Positions 18,410-27,221 of a stretch of 64,000 nt of DNA are shown one piece after another (the first letter of the stretch is position 1; each line of letters begins with the position of its first letter). The stretch lies in assembly GCF_014218275.1 (NCBI RefSeq), contig NZ_AP023213.1, positions 1,032,001 through 1,096,000 on the forward strand, written 5' to 3'. A program made the translations under genes and the position numbers. This stretch comes from Citrifermentans bremense (GTDB lineage: Bacteria; Desulfobacterota; Desulfuromonadia; Geobacterales; Geobacteraceae). The notes beneath the pieces are model-generated. The model saw only the letters and a list, made by a program, of their open reading frames with translations. It made no database searches and had not been told where the DNA came from.

Positions 18410-19303
18410 ATGCTAGGGGTGTCATCCGACAAGTTGCTGAACAGCCTTTTCGACGGTCTTTACTGCGTCGACCTGGACCGGCGCATCTCCTTTTGGAACA
18501 GTGCCGCGCAGAGAATAACCGGATACAGCGCAGAGGAAGTGCTGGGCTCTAAATGCCACGATTCCATCCTGCGTCACATGGAGATAGACGGCTACGACTG
18601 CGAGGTCAGGTCACCGTTGTCGGCGACCATGGAAGACGGCAAGGTCCGGGAAGCCAACGTGCTGGTGCACCACAAGCACGGCTACCGTCTCCCGGTGCAG
18701 GTGCGCACCTCTCCGGTAAGGGACGAAGAGGGCGCCATAGTTGGGGCGGTCCAGATCTTCACCGACAACTCGAACGCGGTGCAGATCCTCGCCGCGCTGG
18801 AGAAGCTTAAGCAGGACGTGCTGGTCGACTCGCTGACCGGGGTGGGGAACCGGAGGCTGGCCGACATGTCGCTCGATTCCAGGCTGCACGACTGGCAGAC
18901 GCATTACAGGTCTTTCGGCGTGCTCTTCATGGACGTGGACCATTTCAAAAGCATCAACGACCGCTACGGGCACAAGACCGGGGACGACGTGCTGCGCATG
19001 GTGGGGAAAACCGTCTCCAGCGTATTCCGGAAGGTAGACACCGTGGCACGCTGGGGGGGGGAGGAGTTTGTGGCCATTCTCCCCTCCATCAGGCTCCCCG
19101 CGCTGGCCACGATAGCGGAAAGGGTCAGGACCGCGGTGGCCCGCTCCTTCTTGATGGAAGGGGGAGAGAGGATCGGCGTGACCCTCTCCATCGGGGGGAC
19201 CATCGCCGAGAGCGGGGACACCGCCGAAAGCATCATCACCAGGGCGGACGCCCAGATGTACCGGAGCAAGGCCTGCGGGCGCAACCTGGTGACCCTGCGT
19301 TAG
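18410..19303 (+). CDS. PAS-GGDEF diguanylate cyclase
   Basis: A 297-residue soluble protein. Residues 1-120 form a PAS sensor domain (DGLYCVDLDRRISFWNSAAQRITGYS). A short helix links to a GGDEF domain from about 135, with VDSLTGVGNRR, FMDVDHFKSINDRYGH and the active-site variant GGEEF at 216-220. RKVD at 207-210 sits exactly five residues before it, the product-inhibition I-site. It should make cyclic di-GMP and be feedback inhibited. ATG 18410 is chosen because AAGGAG at 18394-18399 is well spaced. The sigma-28 promoter upstream ties it to the motility regulon. An AGGCGC/GCGCCT hairpin (18371-18389) precedes the ribosome binding site. Confidence 0.92.
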   Translation: MLGVSSDKLLNSLFDGLYCVDLDRRISFWNSAAQRITGYSAEEVLGSKCHDSILRHMEIDGYDCEVRSPLSATMEDGKVREANVLVHHKHGYRLPVQVRTSPVRDEEGAIVGAVQIFTDNSNAVQILAALEKLKQDVLVDSLTGVGNRRLADMSLDSRLHDWQTHYRSFGVLFMDVDHFKSINDRYGHKTGDDVLRMVGKTVSSVFRKVDTVARWGGEEFVAILPSIRLPALATIAERVRTAVARSFLMEGGERIGVTLSIGGTIAESGDTAESIITRADAQMYRSKACGRNLVTLR

Positions 19304-19454
19304 AGCGCCTGCCGCAAGGGTAACGATGCGGCCACGTCTTGTTGAGGCAGGTCCCATTAAAATTTTTCTTTGTAAATAAGATTTCATGTGTTAGTGTGTC
19401 CCTTTCTCAAGTTCCGCAATCTTGCTGCACTCGAGTGAGGCCATACAAACCACT

Positions 19455-21191
19455 ATGGAATCTCTAGTTGCAAGGCTCAGAAATTGTATCTGGAGGATAG
19501 ACGAACAGGGCATGGAAATGCCCCTCTTCCGGCTGCTCTGCCTTGCTGCGACTGTCATCTCCCTTTTCGTCATCATCCCGACAAACTACCTGCACCACCG
19601 CCCCGGCGAGATCAACGCGGCGCTTTTGTGCTTCGGCCTCAGCTCGTTCTGGCTCTTGCGCCGCGCCTGCAGGGGAACGCATCATGTCAAGGCCTTCTTC
19701 TTCCTGCTGCTCTTTCTGCTGAACCTGGTCTGGTTTCCAGGCGGCGGCACCAGCGGGAGTGTCGGCTATTTCTTTTTCTGCCTCTTTCTCTACGCTCCCA
19801 TCTTTTTCCGGGGCAGGACGCGCTGGCTGCTGCTACTCATAGCGGTCGGCGATGCGGTACTCCTCTTGGCGGCTGAGCTCCAGTTCCCGGGCTCCGTGGT
19901 GCACTATGGGGCGGCGTCCGACAGGACGGCGGATCTGGCCGTCGGGCTGGTATCGAGCGCGCTTTGCTGTTCGATCATGCTGTGGGTGCTGTTGGAGCAG
20001 TACGACCGCGAGCAGCGGCGGTTGCTCGCGCTGAACCAGGAACTGCGCCTGACCATCGACGACCGCGCCTGCGTCGAGAGCTCAATGCTGCAAAACCGCG
20101 AGCTGCTTCACGCGGTGATCGAGGGGACCACCGACGCGGTGTTCGTCAAGAACCTGCAGGGGCAATACCTGCTCTTCAACCGCGCGGCCGAGGTCATGAC
20201 GGGGGTCAGCGCGGGCATGGCACTGGGCAACGACGACTCCGCCATTTTCACCCCGGAGGTGGCGCAAAAGGCAATGGAGAAGGACCGGCTCATCCTCAAG
20301 ACCCGCGAGACTTACACCCATGAGCTCCATATCTTGTCGCCGGACGGGGAGCCGAGGGTCCTCGAGGCGATCAAGGGCCCCCTGCAGGACGGCAAGGGTA
20401 ACGTCGTCGGCGTTTTCGGCGTCTCCAGGGACGTAACCGAGCGCCGCCGAATGGCGCAGGAGCTCAGGAAGCTGAACGAGGAGCTGGAGCTGCGGGTGGC
20501 CGAGCGGACGGTGCGACTGGAGGCTGCCATGCGGGAACAGGAGAGCTTCAGCTACTCGGTCTCCCACGACCTGCGCGGGCCGCTGCGCCACATAAACAGC
20601 TACACGGCCATCATCGAGGAGGAATTCGGCGACGAACTGCCTAAGGAGGCGAAGCAGTACATGGACCGCATCCGCAATTCCAGCCGGATCATGGGGGACC
20701 TGATCGACGATCTGCTGGAACTCTCCCGTATCGGCAGGTCGGAACTTAGGAAGGTCCCGGTCAACCTGAGCGAGTTGGCCCGCGTGATCGGCAACGAACT
20801 GCTGGAGAGCGAGCCGGCGCGCAGGGGCGAACTGGTGGTCGAGCCTGGCCTTCAGGCGCATGGGGACCGGGTGCTTCTGGGGCAGTTGCTGGAGAACCTG
20901 CTCGGCAACGCCTGGAAGTATTCCAGGGGGAGGGACCTTGCCAGGATCGAGGTGGGGAAGTCGAGCTCAGGGGAGCGGGACCTGTTCTTCGTCCGGGACA
21001 ACGGAGTGGGCTTCGACATGGCCTACCAGGACAAGCTCTTCGGGCCCTTTCAACGCCTGCACGGCTCGGAGTTCGAGGGTACCGGCATCGGCCTTGCCAC
21101 GGTGAAGCGGATCGTGGAGCGGCACGGCGGCAGCGTCTGGGCTCAGGGGGAAATAGACGCCGGAGCCACCATCTACTTTACCCTTTCCTGA
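19455..21191 (+). CDS. Membrane-bound PAS histidine kinase, orphan
   Basis: A 578-residue sensor kinase. The first 185 residues hold about six hydrophobic segments, residues 210-330 a PAS domain with its C-terminal motif (FGVSRDVTERRR), a coiled coil follows, then a HisKA domain with SVSHDLRGPLRHI (phospho-acceptor His371) and a HATPase domain with NLLGNAWKYS and the G boxes DNGVGFD and GTGIGLA. No response regulator is adjacent. ATG 19455 is preferred to an in-frame TTG at 19422 that lacks a ribosome binding site. The signal sensed is unknown. Confidence 0.88.
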   Translation: MESLVARLRNCIWRIDEQGMEMPLFRLLCLAATVISLFVIIPTNYLHHRPGEINAALLCFGLSSFWLLRRACRGTHHVKAFFFLLLFLLNLVWFPGGGTSGSVGYFFFCLFLYAPIFFRGRTRWLLLLIAVGDAVLLLAAELQFPGSVVHYGAASDRTADLAVGLVSSALCCSIMLWVLLEQYDREQRRLLALNQELRLTIDDRACVESSMLQNRELLHAVIEGTTDAVFVKNLQGQYLLFNRAAEVMTGVSAGMALGNDDSAIFTPEVAQKAMEKDRLILKTRETYTHELHILSPDGEPRVLEAIKGPLQDGKGNVVGVFGVSRDVTERRRMAQELRKLNEELELRVAERTVRLEAAMREQESFSYSVSHDLRGPLRHINSYTAIIEEEFGDELPKEAKQYMDRIRNSSRIMGDLIDDLLELSRIGRSELRKVPVNLSELARVIGNELLESEPARRGELVVEPGLQAHGDRVLLGQLLENLLGNAWKYSRGRDLARIEVGKSSSGERDLFFVRDNGVGFDMAYQDKLFGPFQRLHGSEFEGTGIGLATVKRIVERHGGSVWAQGEIDAGATIYFTLS

Positions 21192-21224
21192 GAAATTCCG
21201 GCCCGACTGCAAGGAGCGGCACAA

Positions 21225-21962
21225 ATGCTACGCTTGGCGATACTGCTGCTGGTCTGCCTCCTGGCCCTGATTCTCGCCGCGGCCACCTGGCAGAGGCAGC
21301 TCCTTTATTTCCCCACACATAGAAGCGGCAACAACGGCCTCTCCGAATGGCGCCACCGCCAGGAGCTGATCGGTTTCGCCCGCAAGGTCCCCTCTCCGAA
21401 AAACGTCTGGCTCATGCTGCACGGAAACGGCGGCCAGGCCAGCGACCGCGCCTACGCCCTCGCCTCGTTTTCGCCGGACGACTCGGTTTACATCCTGGAA
21501 TATCCCGGGTACGGCACAAGGCCCGGGGCTCCCTCCCGCGCGAGCTTCGACGCCGCCGCGAGACAGGCCTACCACCTGCTCAGGGAGAGCTTCCCGCGCA
21601 TCCCGGTCTGCGTACTTGGTGAGTCGCTTGGAACCGGCTCCGCCTCGGTCCTGGCCGGCGAGCACCCGGCCCCGGACAAGATCGTGCTGGTGGCGCCGTT
21701 CGACCAGTTGCACCGGGTGGCCGCTTACCACTACCCGTTTCTGCCGGTGCGCCTGCTTCTGGCCGACGACTGGGACAACGTCGACTCCTTGCGGGGGTAC
21801 GAAGGGCGGTTGGACATATTCGCCATGCGGGGCGACGAGGTCATCCCGGCAAGGTTCGCCAAGGCTTTGGCCGACAGCAAGCCGGGGGCCATCTACCGCG
21901 AAATCGAGGGGGGGCATAACGACTGGGCCGCCACCGGGCGGGTGGCAGTCAGGAACCCTTGA
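21225..21962 (+). CDS. Alpha/beta-hydrolase, membrane-anchored
   Basis: A 245-residue protein with an N-terminal hydrophobic segment (about residues 3-22) that probably anchors it in the inner membrane. The rest is an alpha/beta-hydrolase fold related to the BEM46/ABHD13 group: oxyanion-region LMLHGNGGQ, nucleophile elbow GESLGTGSA, acid in MRGDEVIP and final His in GGHNDW, a complete Ser-Asp-His triad. Substrate unknown. It follows the kinase gene after 33 bases on the same strand. Confidence 0.8.
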   Translation: MLRLAILLLVCLLALILAAATWQRQLLYFPTHRSGNNGLSEWRHRQELIGFARKVPSPKNVWLMLHGNGGQASDRAYALASFSPDDSVYILEYPGYGTRPGAPSRASFDAAARQAYHLLRESFPRIPVCVLGESLGTGSASVLAGEHPAPDKIVLVAPFDQLHRVAAYHYPFLPVRLLLADDWDNVDSLRGYEGRLDIFAMRGDEVIPARFAKALADSKPGAIYREIEGGHNDWAATGRVAVRNP

Positions 21963-21991
21963 GGGGGGCAAACGACAGGCGGGGAGAGTAA

Positions 21992-22027
21992 AAGGGGACA
22001 GGCCGCCTTGGGGCACTCTGTCCCCTT
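21992..22027. repeat. REP-like inverted repeat, second copy
   Basis: AAGGGGACAG (21992-22001) and CTGTCCCCTT (22018-22027) flank a 16-base centre. The arms are identical to the outer arms of the element at 9591-9635. It lies between the convergent hydrolase and rubrerythrin genes and could also serve as a weak terminator. Confidence 0.55.
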
Positions 22028-22038
22028 ATTGTTTGGAG

Positions 22039-22539
22039 CTAGCCGATCAGCGTGAAGCGCTCCTTAGGCACCAGGCAGACCTCGCACTTATCGGGCGCGG
22101 CGTCGTAGACTGTGTTGCCGCACACCTCGCAGACGTAGACGGGCCGCTCCGCCAGATCGGCTCCCGCCTCGACCGCGGAGAGCGCCTGCTGGTAAAGGCC
22201 GTGGTGCACTTCCTCTACGGCCAGCGCGAATTTGAAGGAGTTTTCCGCGGCGCGGTCTCCCTCGGCCCTTGCCTGCTCCAGGAAGGGGGGATACATCTTC
22301 TGGAATTCGAACCCTTCCCCCTCGACCGCCTCCTTCAGGTTCTCGACGGTGCTCCTGATCCCCCCCATGGCGCGCAGATGGGCGTGGGCGTGGACCGTCT
22401 CGGCGTGGGCCGCGGCGCGGAACAGTTTTGCCACCTGCGGCAGCCCGTCGGCCTCAGCCTTCTTGGCGAAGGCCAGGTACTTGCGGTTGGCCTGGCTTTC
22501 CCCTGCGAACGCCTCGGCAAGATTCTCTTTCGTGGACAT
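22039..22539 (-). CDS. rbr: Rubrerythrin
   Basis: A 166-residue peroxide-reducing di-iron protein of anaerobes. The N-terminal ferritin-like domain has the iron ligands in NLAEAFAGESQANRKY, AAAHAETVHAHAHL and AVEEVHHGLY; the C-terminal rubredoxin-like domain has VCEVCGNTV and DKCEVCLVP, the four cysteines for the FeS4 site. It reduces hydrogen peroxide with electrons from rubredoxin or NADH-linked donors. A good promoter lies upstream on the minus strand, and TAGGAGGAA precedes the ATG. Confidence 0.95.
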   Translation of the reverse strand: MSTKENLAEAFAGESQANRKYLAFAKKAEADGLPQVAKLFRAAAHAETVHAHAHLRAMGGIRSTVENLKEAVEGEGFEFQKMYPPFLEQARAEGDRAAENSFKFALAVEEVHHGLYQQALSAVEAGADLAERPVYVCEVCGNTVYDAAPDKCEVCLVPKERFTLIG

Positions 22540-22573
22540 CTGGTTCCTCCTAAGACGATTTTTGTGATGCTTG

Positions 22574-22601
22574 AATATAGCGGCTGCGTGGAACCAGTCA
22601 A
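22574..22601 (-). promoter_or_regulatory. Sigma-70 promoter for rubrerythrin
   Basis: Read on the minus strand, TTGACT (22601-22596) and TATATT (22579-22574) are 16 bases apart, about 35 bases before the rubrerythrin ATG. Confidence 0.65.
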
Positions 22602-22764
22602 GGGTGCTTTAAGATTATATTTGTCTGATTTGTATACGTTTTTTGCGCTTTGTGAGGGATGCGCGGTAAGGGGATGAGTCTTGACATGCATCGGTTCTAA
22701 TGTAACCTTCGTGGTGCTGAAGGCAGCGAGGCGCTGGAAAGGTAGGATGTCCTAGAGGCCCCAA

Positions 22765-23349
22765 ATGACCCAGGAGATCAACACTCTGGAGGAGATGCTC
22801 GATCGTATCGGTGAATCCTCCGATGAGGAGGGGCGTGTCACCTTGGGTAGCATCGTCGAGTCGGTGGGGGGGAGGTCGTTTGGCCCCTTGCTGCTCCTGG
22901 TGGGGCTCATCATGACCTCTCCCTTGAGCGGCATGCCGGGGCTCCCGACCACGATGGGGATACTGGTGGTGCTGATCGCGGGCCAGATCCTCTTCGGCAA
23001 GGACCATTTCTGGTTGCCGCGCTGGGTGCTCAAGCGCTCTTTTGAGCAGCGCAAGATCTCCAAGGTGATCGGGTGGCTGCGGCCGGCCGCCAGGTTCGTC
23101 GACCGCTGGCTCAGGCCGCGGCTTCCCGCCTTCGTCAAGGGGTGGAGGATCCACCTCATTTCCTTTTTCTGCGTCGCCATCGGGGCGGTAATGCCGGTCA
23201 TGGAACTGGTCCCCTTCTCGGCACACGCAGCGGGCCTGGCGCTCACCGCCTTCGGCCTGGCCCTGATCGCGCGGGACGGGCTGCTTGCCCTGATTGCCTT
23301 CGTGGTGATCGGGGTCAGCATTGGGATGTTCGTCTACAACACGCTCTGA
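22765..23349 (+). CDS. ExoD-family membrane protein
   Basis: A 194-residue membrane protein of the ExoD family (named from an exopolysaccharide-synthesis locus of rhizobia; molecular function unclear). It begins with an acidic helix, then VTLGSIVESVGGRSFGPLLLLVGLI and PLSGMPGLPTTMGILVVLIAGQ, the family core with Pro-Gly rich turns, and ends with two or three further hydrophobic segments. It is transcribed alone between minus-strand genes. Confidence 0.82.
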   Translation: MTQEINTLEEMLDRIGESSDEEGRVTLGSIVESVGGRSFGPLLLLVGLIMTSPLSGMPGLPTTMGILVVLIAGQILFGKDHFWLPRWVLKRSFEQRKISKVIGWLRPAARFVDRWLRPRLPAFVKGWRIHLISFFCVAIGAVMPVMELVPFSAHAAGLALTAFGLALIARDGLLALIAFVVIGVSIGMFVYNTL

Positions 23350-23359
23350 GAGCAGGTCG

Positions 23360-23683
23360 TCAGGGGAGGTAGTCTTCGCGCACCGGTGAGAAGACCTCGA
23401 TGGCCACCGACTCCTCGATAACCTCCGCGCCGTGCTCCACCCCTTTGCCGATGCACCAGCTGTCGCCTGCGCGCAAATCGCGCGCCTTTCCCCCTATGGT
23501 GAGCCTCATCCTGCCGCGCACCAGGTAGCCGGTCTGTTCGTGCGGGTGGGCGTGCTGCGGAAGGCGTGCCCCTTCTTCCAGCAGGAATTCCACCATCAGG
23601 GTCTTTTCGCCGTAAACCAGGGTCTTGCGCCTGATTCCCTCGAGCACCTCCTGGTACCCTTCGGGGTTCCCTTCTGCAAACAT
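23360..23683 (-). CDS. Small cupin protein
   Basis: A 107-residue single-domain cupin. HAHPHEQTGYLVRGRMRLTIGG gives the first metal-binding motif (His, His, Glu) and AGDSWCIGKGVEHGAEV the second (His). Such proteins bind a divalent metal and may be dioxygenases, isomerases or sugar/effector-binding regulators; nothing in the sequence settles which. Its ATG lies just after the stop of trmL on the same strand, so the two probably share a transcript. Confidence 0.78.
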   Translation of the reverse strand: MFAEGNPEGYQEVLEGIRRKTLVYGEKTLMVEFLLEEGARLPQHAHPHEQTGYLVRGRMRLTIGGKARDLRAGDSWCIGKGVEHGAEVIEESVAIEVFSPVREDYLP

Positions 23684-23695
23684 GCTTACTCCTTG

Positions 23696-24172
23696 TCAGG
23701 CGCCTTCGAGCGCTCCGGTTTGGCGCAGGGCCTCGTAAAGGACGATCCCTGCCGAGGTGGAGAGGTTGAGGCTGCGGACCTTGCAGGGGATCGGGATGCG
23801 GACGGCGGTCTGCTGGTTGGCATCGATCAGCTCCTCGGGAAGCCCTTTGGTCTCTTTGCCGAAAACGATGAAGTCGCCGGGGAGAAAGGAGAAGCCCAGG
23901 TAGCTTCTTTCGGCCTTCTTGGAGGTGTAGACGAACCTTCCCCCCGGATAGGCCTGCTGCAGGGCGGGGAGGTCGGGCCAGTAATGGATCTCCACCTCGC
24001 TCCAGTAATCGAGCCCCGCCCTTTTGAGGTAGCGGTCCTCGGTGGAAAAGCCTAGCTTCCCCACCAGGTGCAGTATGGTGCCGGTGGCTCCGCAGAGCCT
24101 GGCGATGTTGCCGGTGTTGGGAGGTATCTCCGGCTCGACGAGGACTATGTGAAAAGGTTTCGTCTGTGGCAT
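23696..24172 (-). CDS. trmL: tRNA (cytidine/uridine-34 2'-O)-methyltransferase
   Basis: A 158-residue SPOUT methyltransferase that methylates the ribose of the wobble base in tRNA-Leu isoacceptors, using S-adenosylmethionine. The N-terminus HIVLVEPEIPPNTGNIARLC, the middle FGKETKGLPEELI and the C-terminal IPIPCKVRSLNLSTSAGIVLYE are the three SPOUT motifs that build the trefoil knot. Length equals that of E. coli TrmL. Confidence 0.93.
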   Translation of the reverse strand: MPQTKPFHIVLVEPEIPPNTGNIARLCGATGTILHLVGKLGFSTEDRYLKRAGLDYWSEVEIHYWPDLPALQQAYPGGRFVYTSKKAERSYLGFSFLPGDFIVFGKETKGLPEELIDANQQTAVRIPIPCKVRSLNLSTSAGIVLYEALRQTGALEGA

Positions 24173-24353
24173 GGGGCGTCCTCTATGACAGTGAGATTCA
24201 CCGCTTTCTCAGCAGGTGGAAGCCGGGCAATGACAGCTTTGAAAATGTCTCTTTTCCATCCCGGAAACAGTGCCTGAAAAGCAACCGATATTTGTATCTC
24301 AAAGCGGAAAATAAGGCAAAGATAAACGGCTAAAAGCCAGTAACCCCGGGGGC

Positions 24354-24380
24354 TTGACAGGGACGCCGGTTCTGTAAGCT
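24354..24380 (+). promoter_or_regulatory. Candidate promoter for trpB
   Basis: A perfect -35 TTGACA at 24354-24359 is followed by TAAGCT at 24375-24380, spacing 15 bases, somewhat short. It lies about 60 bases before the trpB start. Between 24173 and 24438 nothing else stands out. Confidence 0.35.
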
Positions 24381-24438
24381 TGCAATTTATCGACAGATAG
24401 TCTATACTCCCCCCTTCAAACACCTTCTGGAGGCCAAC

Positions 24439-25629
24439 TTGAGCACGCCTGACACTAGTGGACACTTCGGCCGTTTCGGCGGCAGATACGTCTCCGAAAC
24501 CCTGATGCCGGCGCTCCTCGAACTCGAGGAAGCGTACAACCATTACCGCACCGACAAGGGGTTCAAGGAGGAGTACGCCTACTACATGCGCCAGTATGTC
24601 GGGCGGCCTAATCCGCTTTACTTTGCCGAGAAGCTGACCCGCAAGCTCGGGGGCGCAAAGGTCTACCTGAAGCGCGAGGACCTGAACCACACCGGCGCCC
24701 ACAAGGTCAACAACGCCATCGGCCAGGCGTTGCTCGCCAGGAAGATGGGGAAGAAGAAGGTAATCGCCGAGACGGGCGCCGGGCAGCACGGCGTGGCGAC
24801 CGCGACGGTGGCGGCTCTCTTCGGCATGGAGTGTGAGGTCTTCATGGGCGAGGAGGACATCCGGCGCCAGTCCCTCAACGTGTTCAGGATGAAGCTTTTG
24901 GGGGCGAAGGTCACCCCGGTCACCTCCGGCACCGCGACCCTGAAGGACGCCATGAACGAGGCGATGCGCCACTGGGTCACCTACGTCGCCGACACCTTCT
25001 ACATCATCGGCACCGTGGCGGGGCCGCACCCGTACCCGGCGATGGTGCGCGACTTCCAGGCCATCATCGGCAACGAGGCGAGGGCGCAGCACCTGGAGGC
25101 GGAAGGAAGGCTCCCCGACTACCTGGTGGCGGCCGTGGGTGGCGGGAGCAACGCCATAGGCCTTTTCCACGCCTTCAGCGACGACGCGAGCGTCAAGATG
25201 ATCGGAGTCGAGGCCGCAGGCTTCGGCATCGACTCCGGCAAGCACGCAGCTCCCCTTTGCGCCGGGACCGTGGGGGTGCTGCACGGCAACAAGACCTACC
25301 TTTTGCAGGACGATTTCGGTCAGATCGCCCACGCGCATTCCATCTCCGCCGGGCTCGACTACCCCGGCGTGGGACCCGAGCACGCCTTCCTTAAGGAGAG
25401 CGGGCGTGCCAGCTACGTCTCCGTGACCGACCAGGAGGCACTGGACGCGTTCCAGGTACTGACCCGCGAGGAGGGGATCATCCCGGCGCTGGAATCGTCG
25501 CACGCAGTAGCACACGTACTGCGTCTGGCGCCGACACTGTCAGCCAATGAGAGCATCGTCGTCTGCCTTTCAGGCAGGGGCGATAAGGACATCCATACCG
25601 TGGCCGACGTTATGGGGGTACAGCTTTAA
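24439..25629 (+). CDS. trpB: Tryptophan synthase beta chain
   Basis: A 396-residue PLP enzyme that condenses indole with serine to give tryptophan. It begins with [23 protein letters not shown], carries the PLP lysine in [15 protein letters not shown] (Lys89), the catalytic [13 protein letters not shown] loop and the phosphate-binding GGGSNAIG. It starts at TTG 24439, preceded by TGGAGG. No trpA lies on either side: the next gene is a lytic transglycosylase and a terminator separates them, so the alpha subunit must be encoded elsewhere or indole is salvaged. Confidence 0.95.
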   Translation: MSTPDTSGHFGRFGGRYVSETLMPALLELEEAYNHYRTDKGFKEEYAYYMRQYVGRPNPLYFAEKLTRKLGGAKVYLKREDLNHTGAHKVNNAIGQALLARKMGKKKVIAETGAGQHGVATATVAALFGMECEVFMGEEDIRRQSLNVFRMKLLGAKVTPVTSGTATLKDAMNEAMRHWVTYVADTFYIIGTVAGPHPYPAMVRDFQAIIGNEARAQHLEAEGRLPDYLVAAVGGGSNAIGLFHAFSDDASVKMIGVEAAGFGIDSGKHAAPLCAGTVGVLHGNKTYLLQDDFGQIAHAHSISAGLDYPGVGPEHAFLKESGRASYVSVTDQEALDAFQVLTREEGIIPALESSHAVAHVLRLAPTLSANESIVVCLSGRGDKDIHTVADVMGVQL

Positions 25630-25655
25630 TATACGAAATCCTGAGGTTTTAGTGG

Positions 25656-25685
25656 GGGAGAGCCGCTGAGCGGGTCTCCCTTTTT
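25656..25685 (+). terminator. Rho-independent terminator of trpB
   Basis: GGGAGA and CCGC arms pair with GCGG and TCTCCC (25656-25680) with one G-G mismatch, followed by five T residues. Confidence 0.85.
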
Positions 25686-25718
25686 ATCGACTATTGTTAC
25701 AAGAATCTAATGTATTTC

Positions 25719-25746
25719 TTGCAATGTTGTCGGTTTTGGCTACACT
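25719..25746 (+). promoter_or_regulatory. Sigma-70 promoter for the lytic transglycosylase
   Basis: TTGCAA (25719-25724), 16 bases, TACACT (25741-25746). The leader to the ATG at 25869 would be about 115 bases. Confidence 0.5.
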
Positions 25747-25868
25747 AGAGCACTCAGGTTGGCGACGAGCCACCTGCATTTTAATGAAAGGAGAGATTGG
25801 CGCAGGCTTCACTACCGACATTTATGTAAAGCTACTTAAAGCCGGCAAAAGCCATTCACAAGCGATCT

Positions 25869-26558
25869 ATGAAAAGAAAATCTTTGTTGTTGGTCGCGAT
25901 GCTCATGTTGACCGCATCGTGCGACCAGTCACACCTGCAACAGGCGCAGGTACCGGTCACTCCGGTTGTTTCGGAGGCGGACCGGGCGCTGCTTGCCTGG
26001 GCGGAAGGAAGCGAGAAACCGGCGCAAAGCGCCGCCGCCTCCACCCCCGCCACGCAGATGGAATTGCCCAAGGAGGCAGTACTGGACGGAAGGAAAAAAC
26101 TGGTTCCCGCCATTTACGCGACCTTCGCACGCAGAACCACCCCCGCCCGGGCCAAATGGCTCGCGGAGATCTGCTACGAGAAGACTGAGGGAACCATATT
26201 CACACCGCTGGACCTGGCTGAGATAGCCCTGGCGGAAACCGGCAGCTACAAGCTGTCATCTAGAGCGGTCTCCGTCAAGGGAGCCTTGGGGGTCTGGCAG
26301 TTGATGCCGGAGAGGGCCGCAAGCCATGGATACACGCCGCAGGACATGTGGGACGACGAGAAGTGCGCTGAGGCTGCGGTGAAAGAGCTCAAGGAGAAGC
26401 TCGGCATGGCAAAGGGAAATATGGCAAGGGCCAAGAGGCTCTATTGCGGAGTGGGGCCCGCGGCCAGGGCCTACGACAAAGTCCGCAAGCGCTTCCGTGC
26501 GGAGATCCTGCACGAGATGGAAAAAGGGATGCTGCAGCAAGTAGCCAGCAACAGCTAG
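25869..26558 (+). CDS. Lytic transglycosylase-like lipoprotein
   Basis: A 229-residue lipoprotein with a lipobox LTASC (Cys18), so probably anchored in the outer membrane. The C-terminal half carries an SLT-like fold: LAEIALAETGSYKLSS holds the candidate catalytic glutamate and VKGALGVWQLMPERAASHGY is the conserved GxxGxWQxMP motif. It would cleave peptidoglycan glycan strands to 1,6-anhydro products. No clear ribosome binding site precedes ATG 25869; an ORF in another frame, opening with AAAGGAGAG at its own ATG near 25785, runs into it and may couple translation. A terminator follows. Confidence 0.82.
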   Translation: MKRKSLLLVAMLMLTASCDQSHLQQAQVPVTPVVSEADRALLAWAEGSEKPAQSAAASTPATQMELPKEAVLDGRKKLVPAIYATFARRTTPARAKWLAEICYEKTEGTIFTPLDLAEIALAETGSYKLSSRAVSVKGALGVWQLMPERAASHGYTPQDMWDDEKCAEAAVKELKEKLGMAKGNMARAKRLYCGVGPAARAYDKVRKRFRAEILHEMEKGMLQQVASNS

Positions 26559-26594
26559 TCCTTTTTGCCGTTTGAAGTTCGGTTGTGCTATAGT

Positions 26595-26626
26595 GGGCGG
26601 GCCCGTTTTTGGGGTCCGCCCTTTTT
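26595..26626 (+). terminator. Rho-independent terminator after the transglycosylase gene
   Basis: Ten-base arms at 26595-26604 and 26612-26621 (one G-T pair) with a seven-base loop, followed by a T-run. Confidence 0.8.
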
Positions 26627-26676
26627 CTTTCCAGCAGCGGGCGTGTCGAGCGCCGTTGAAAAGCAGGAGTCAGATT

Positions 26677-27174
26677 TTGAAAAAGATATTGTTCTTGTTG
26701 TTGGCCGTCGTCGCCCTTTCCGGCTGCACCAGCTTCGTCACCCACCCGGTGGTGACGGTGGAGGATCTGAGCGTGGTCTCGCTGGACCCCACCGGCGCCG
26801 GGATGGAACTCTACCTCAAGGTGAAGAACCCCAACAGCTTCGACGTGAAACTCGAGGGGTACAGCTACGATCTCAGGGTGATGGCGCTCCCTTTGGCCAA
26901 GGGGGGCGCGCGAGAGAAGGTGAATTTCCCGGCAGGTGGGGAGGCCGATTTCCGCATCCCGATCAGGATCAGCTACCAGGACCTGATCGAGATCCTGAAG
27001 CGCAAGCCCGACCCGGACCGGATACCGTACCAACTGGCCGCAGGGCTCGAGATGGAGACCCCGGTGGGGGAGATGACCGTCCCCGTGCAGCGCACCGGCA
27101 CCTACGCGATCCCGAAAGAGTACCGCCCCTCCGCGCTCTTCGGCAGGATCAGCGACTTCTTCAAGGCCCTCTAA
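26677..27174 (+). CDS. LEA type 2 (WHy-domain) lipoprotein
   Basis: A 165-residue lipoprotein. It starts at TTG 26677 (CAGGAG at 26664-26669), which places a signal MKKILFLLLAVVALSGC with lipobox LSGC, Cys17, at the N-terminus. The mature part is a LEA14/WHy fold: PVVTVEDLSVVSLDPTGAGMELYLKVKNPNSF then VKLEGYSYDLRVMALPLAKG. Such domains are linked to stress and desiccation tolerance in bacteria and plants; the binding target is unknown. The stretch upstream to 26572 is in frame but has no start with a ribosome site. Confidence 0.8.
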   Translation: MKKILFLLLAVVALSGCTSFVTHPVVTVEDLSVVSLDPTGAGMELYLKVKNPNSFDVKLEGYSYDLRVMALPLAKGGAREKVNFPAGGEADFRIPIRISYQDLIEILKRKPDPDRIPYQLAAGLEMETPVGEMTVPVQRTGTYAIPKEYRPSALFGRISDFFKAL

Positions 27175-27198
27175 ACGAGGCGCTTCCCCCACCATCAA

Positions 27199-27221
27199 CC
27201 CCCTCCCGCAAGGGGAGGGGG
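27199..27221. repeat. C-run/G-run hairpin
   Basis: CCCCCTCCC (27199-27207) pairs with GGGAGGGGG (27213-27221). It has no T-tract. It belongs to the same class of G/C-homopolymer repeat as 2058-2107. Confidence 0.5.
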
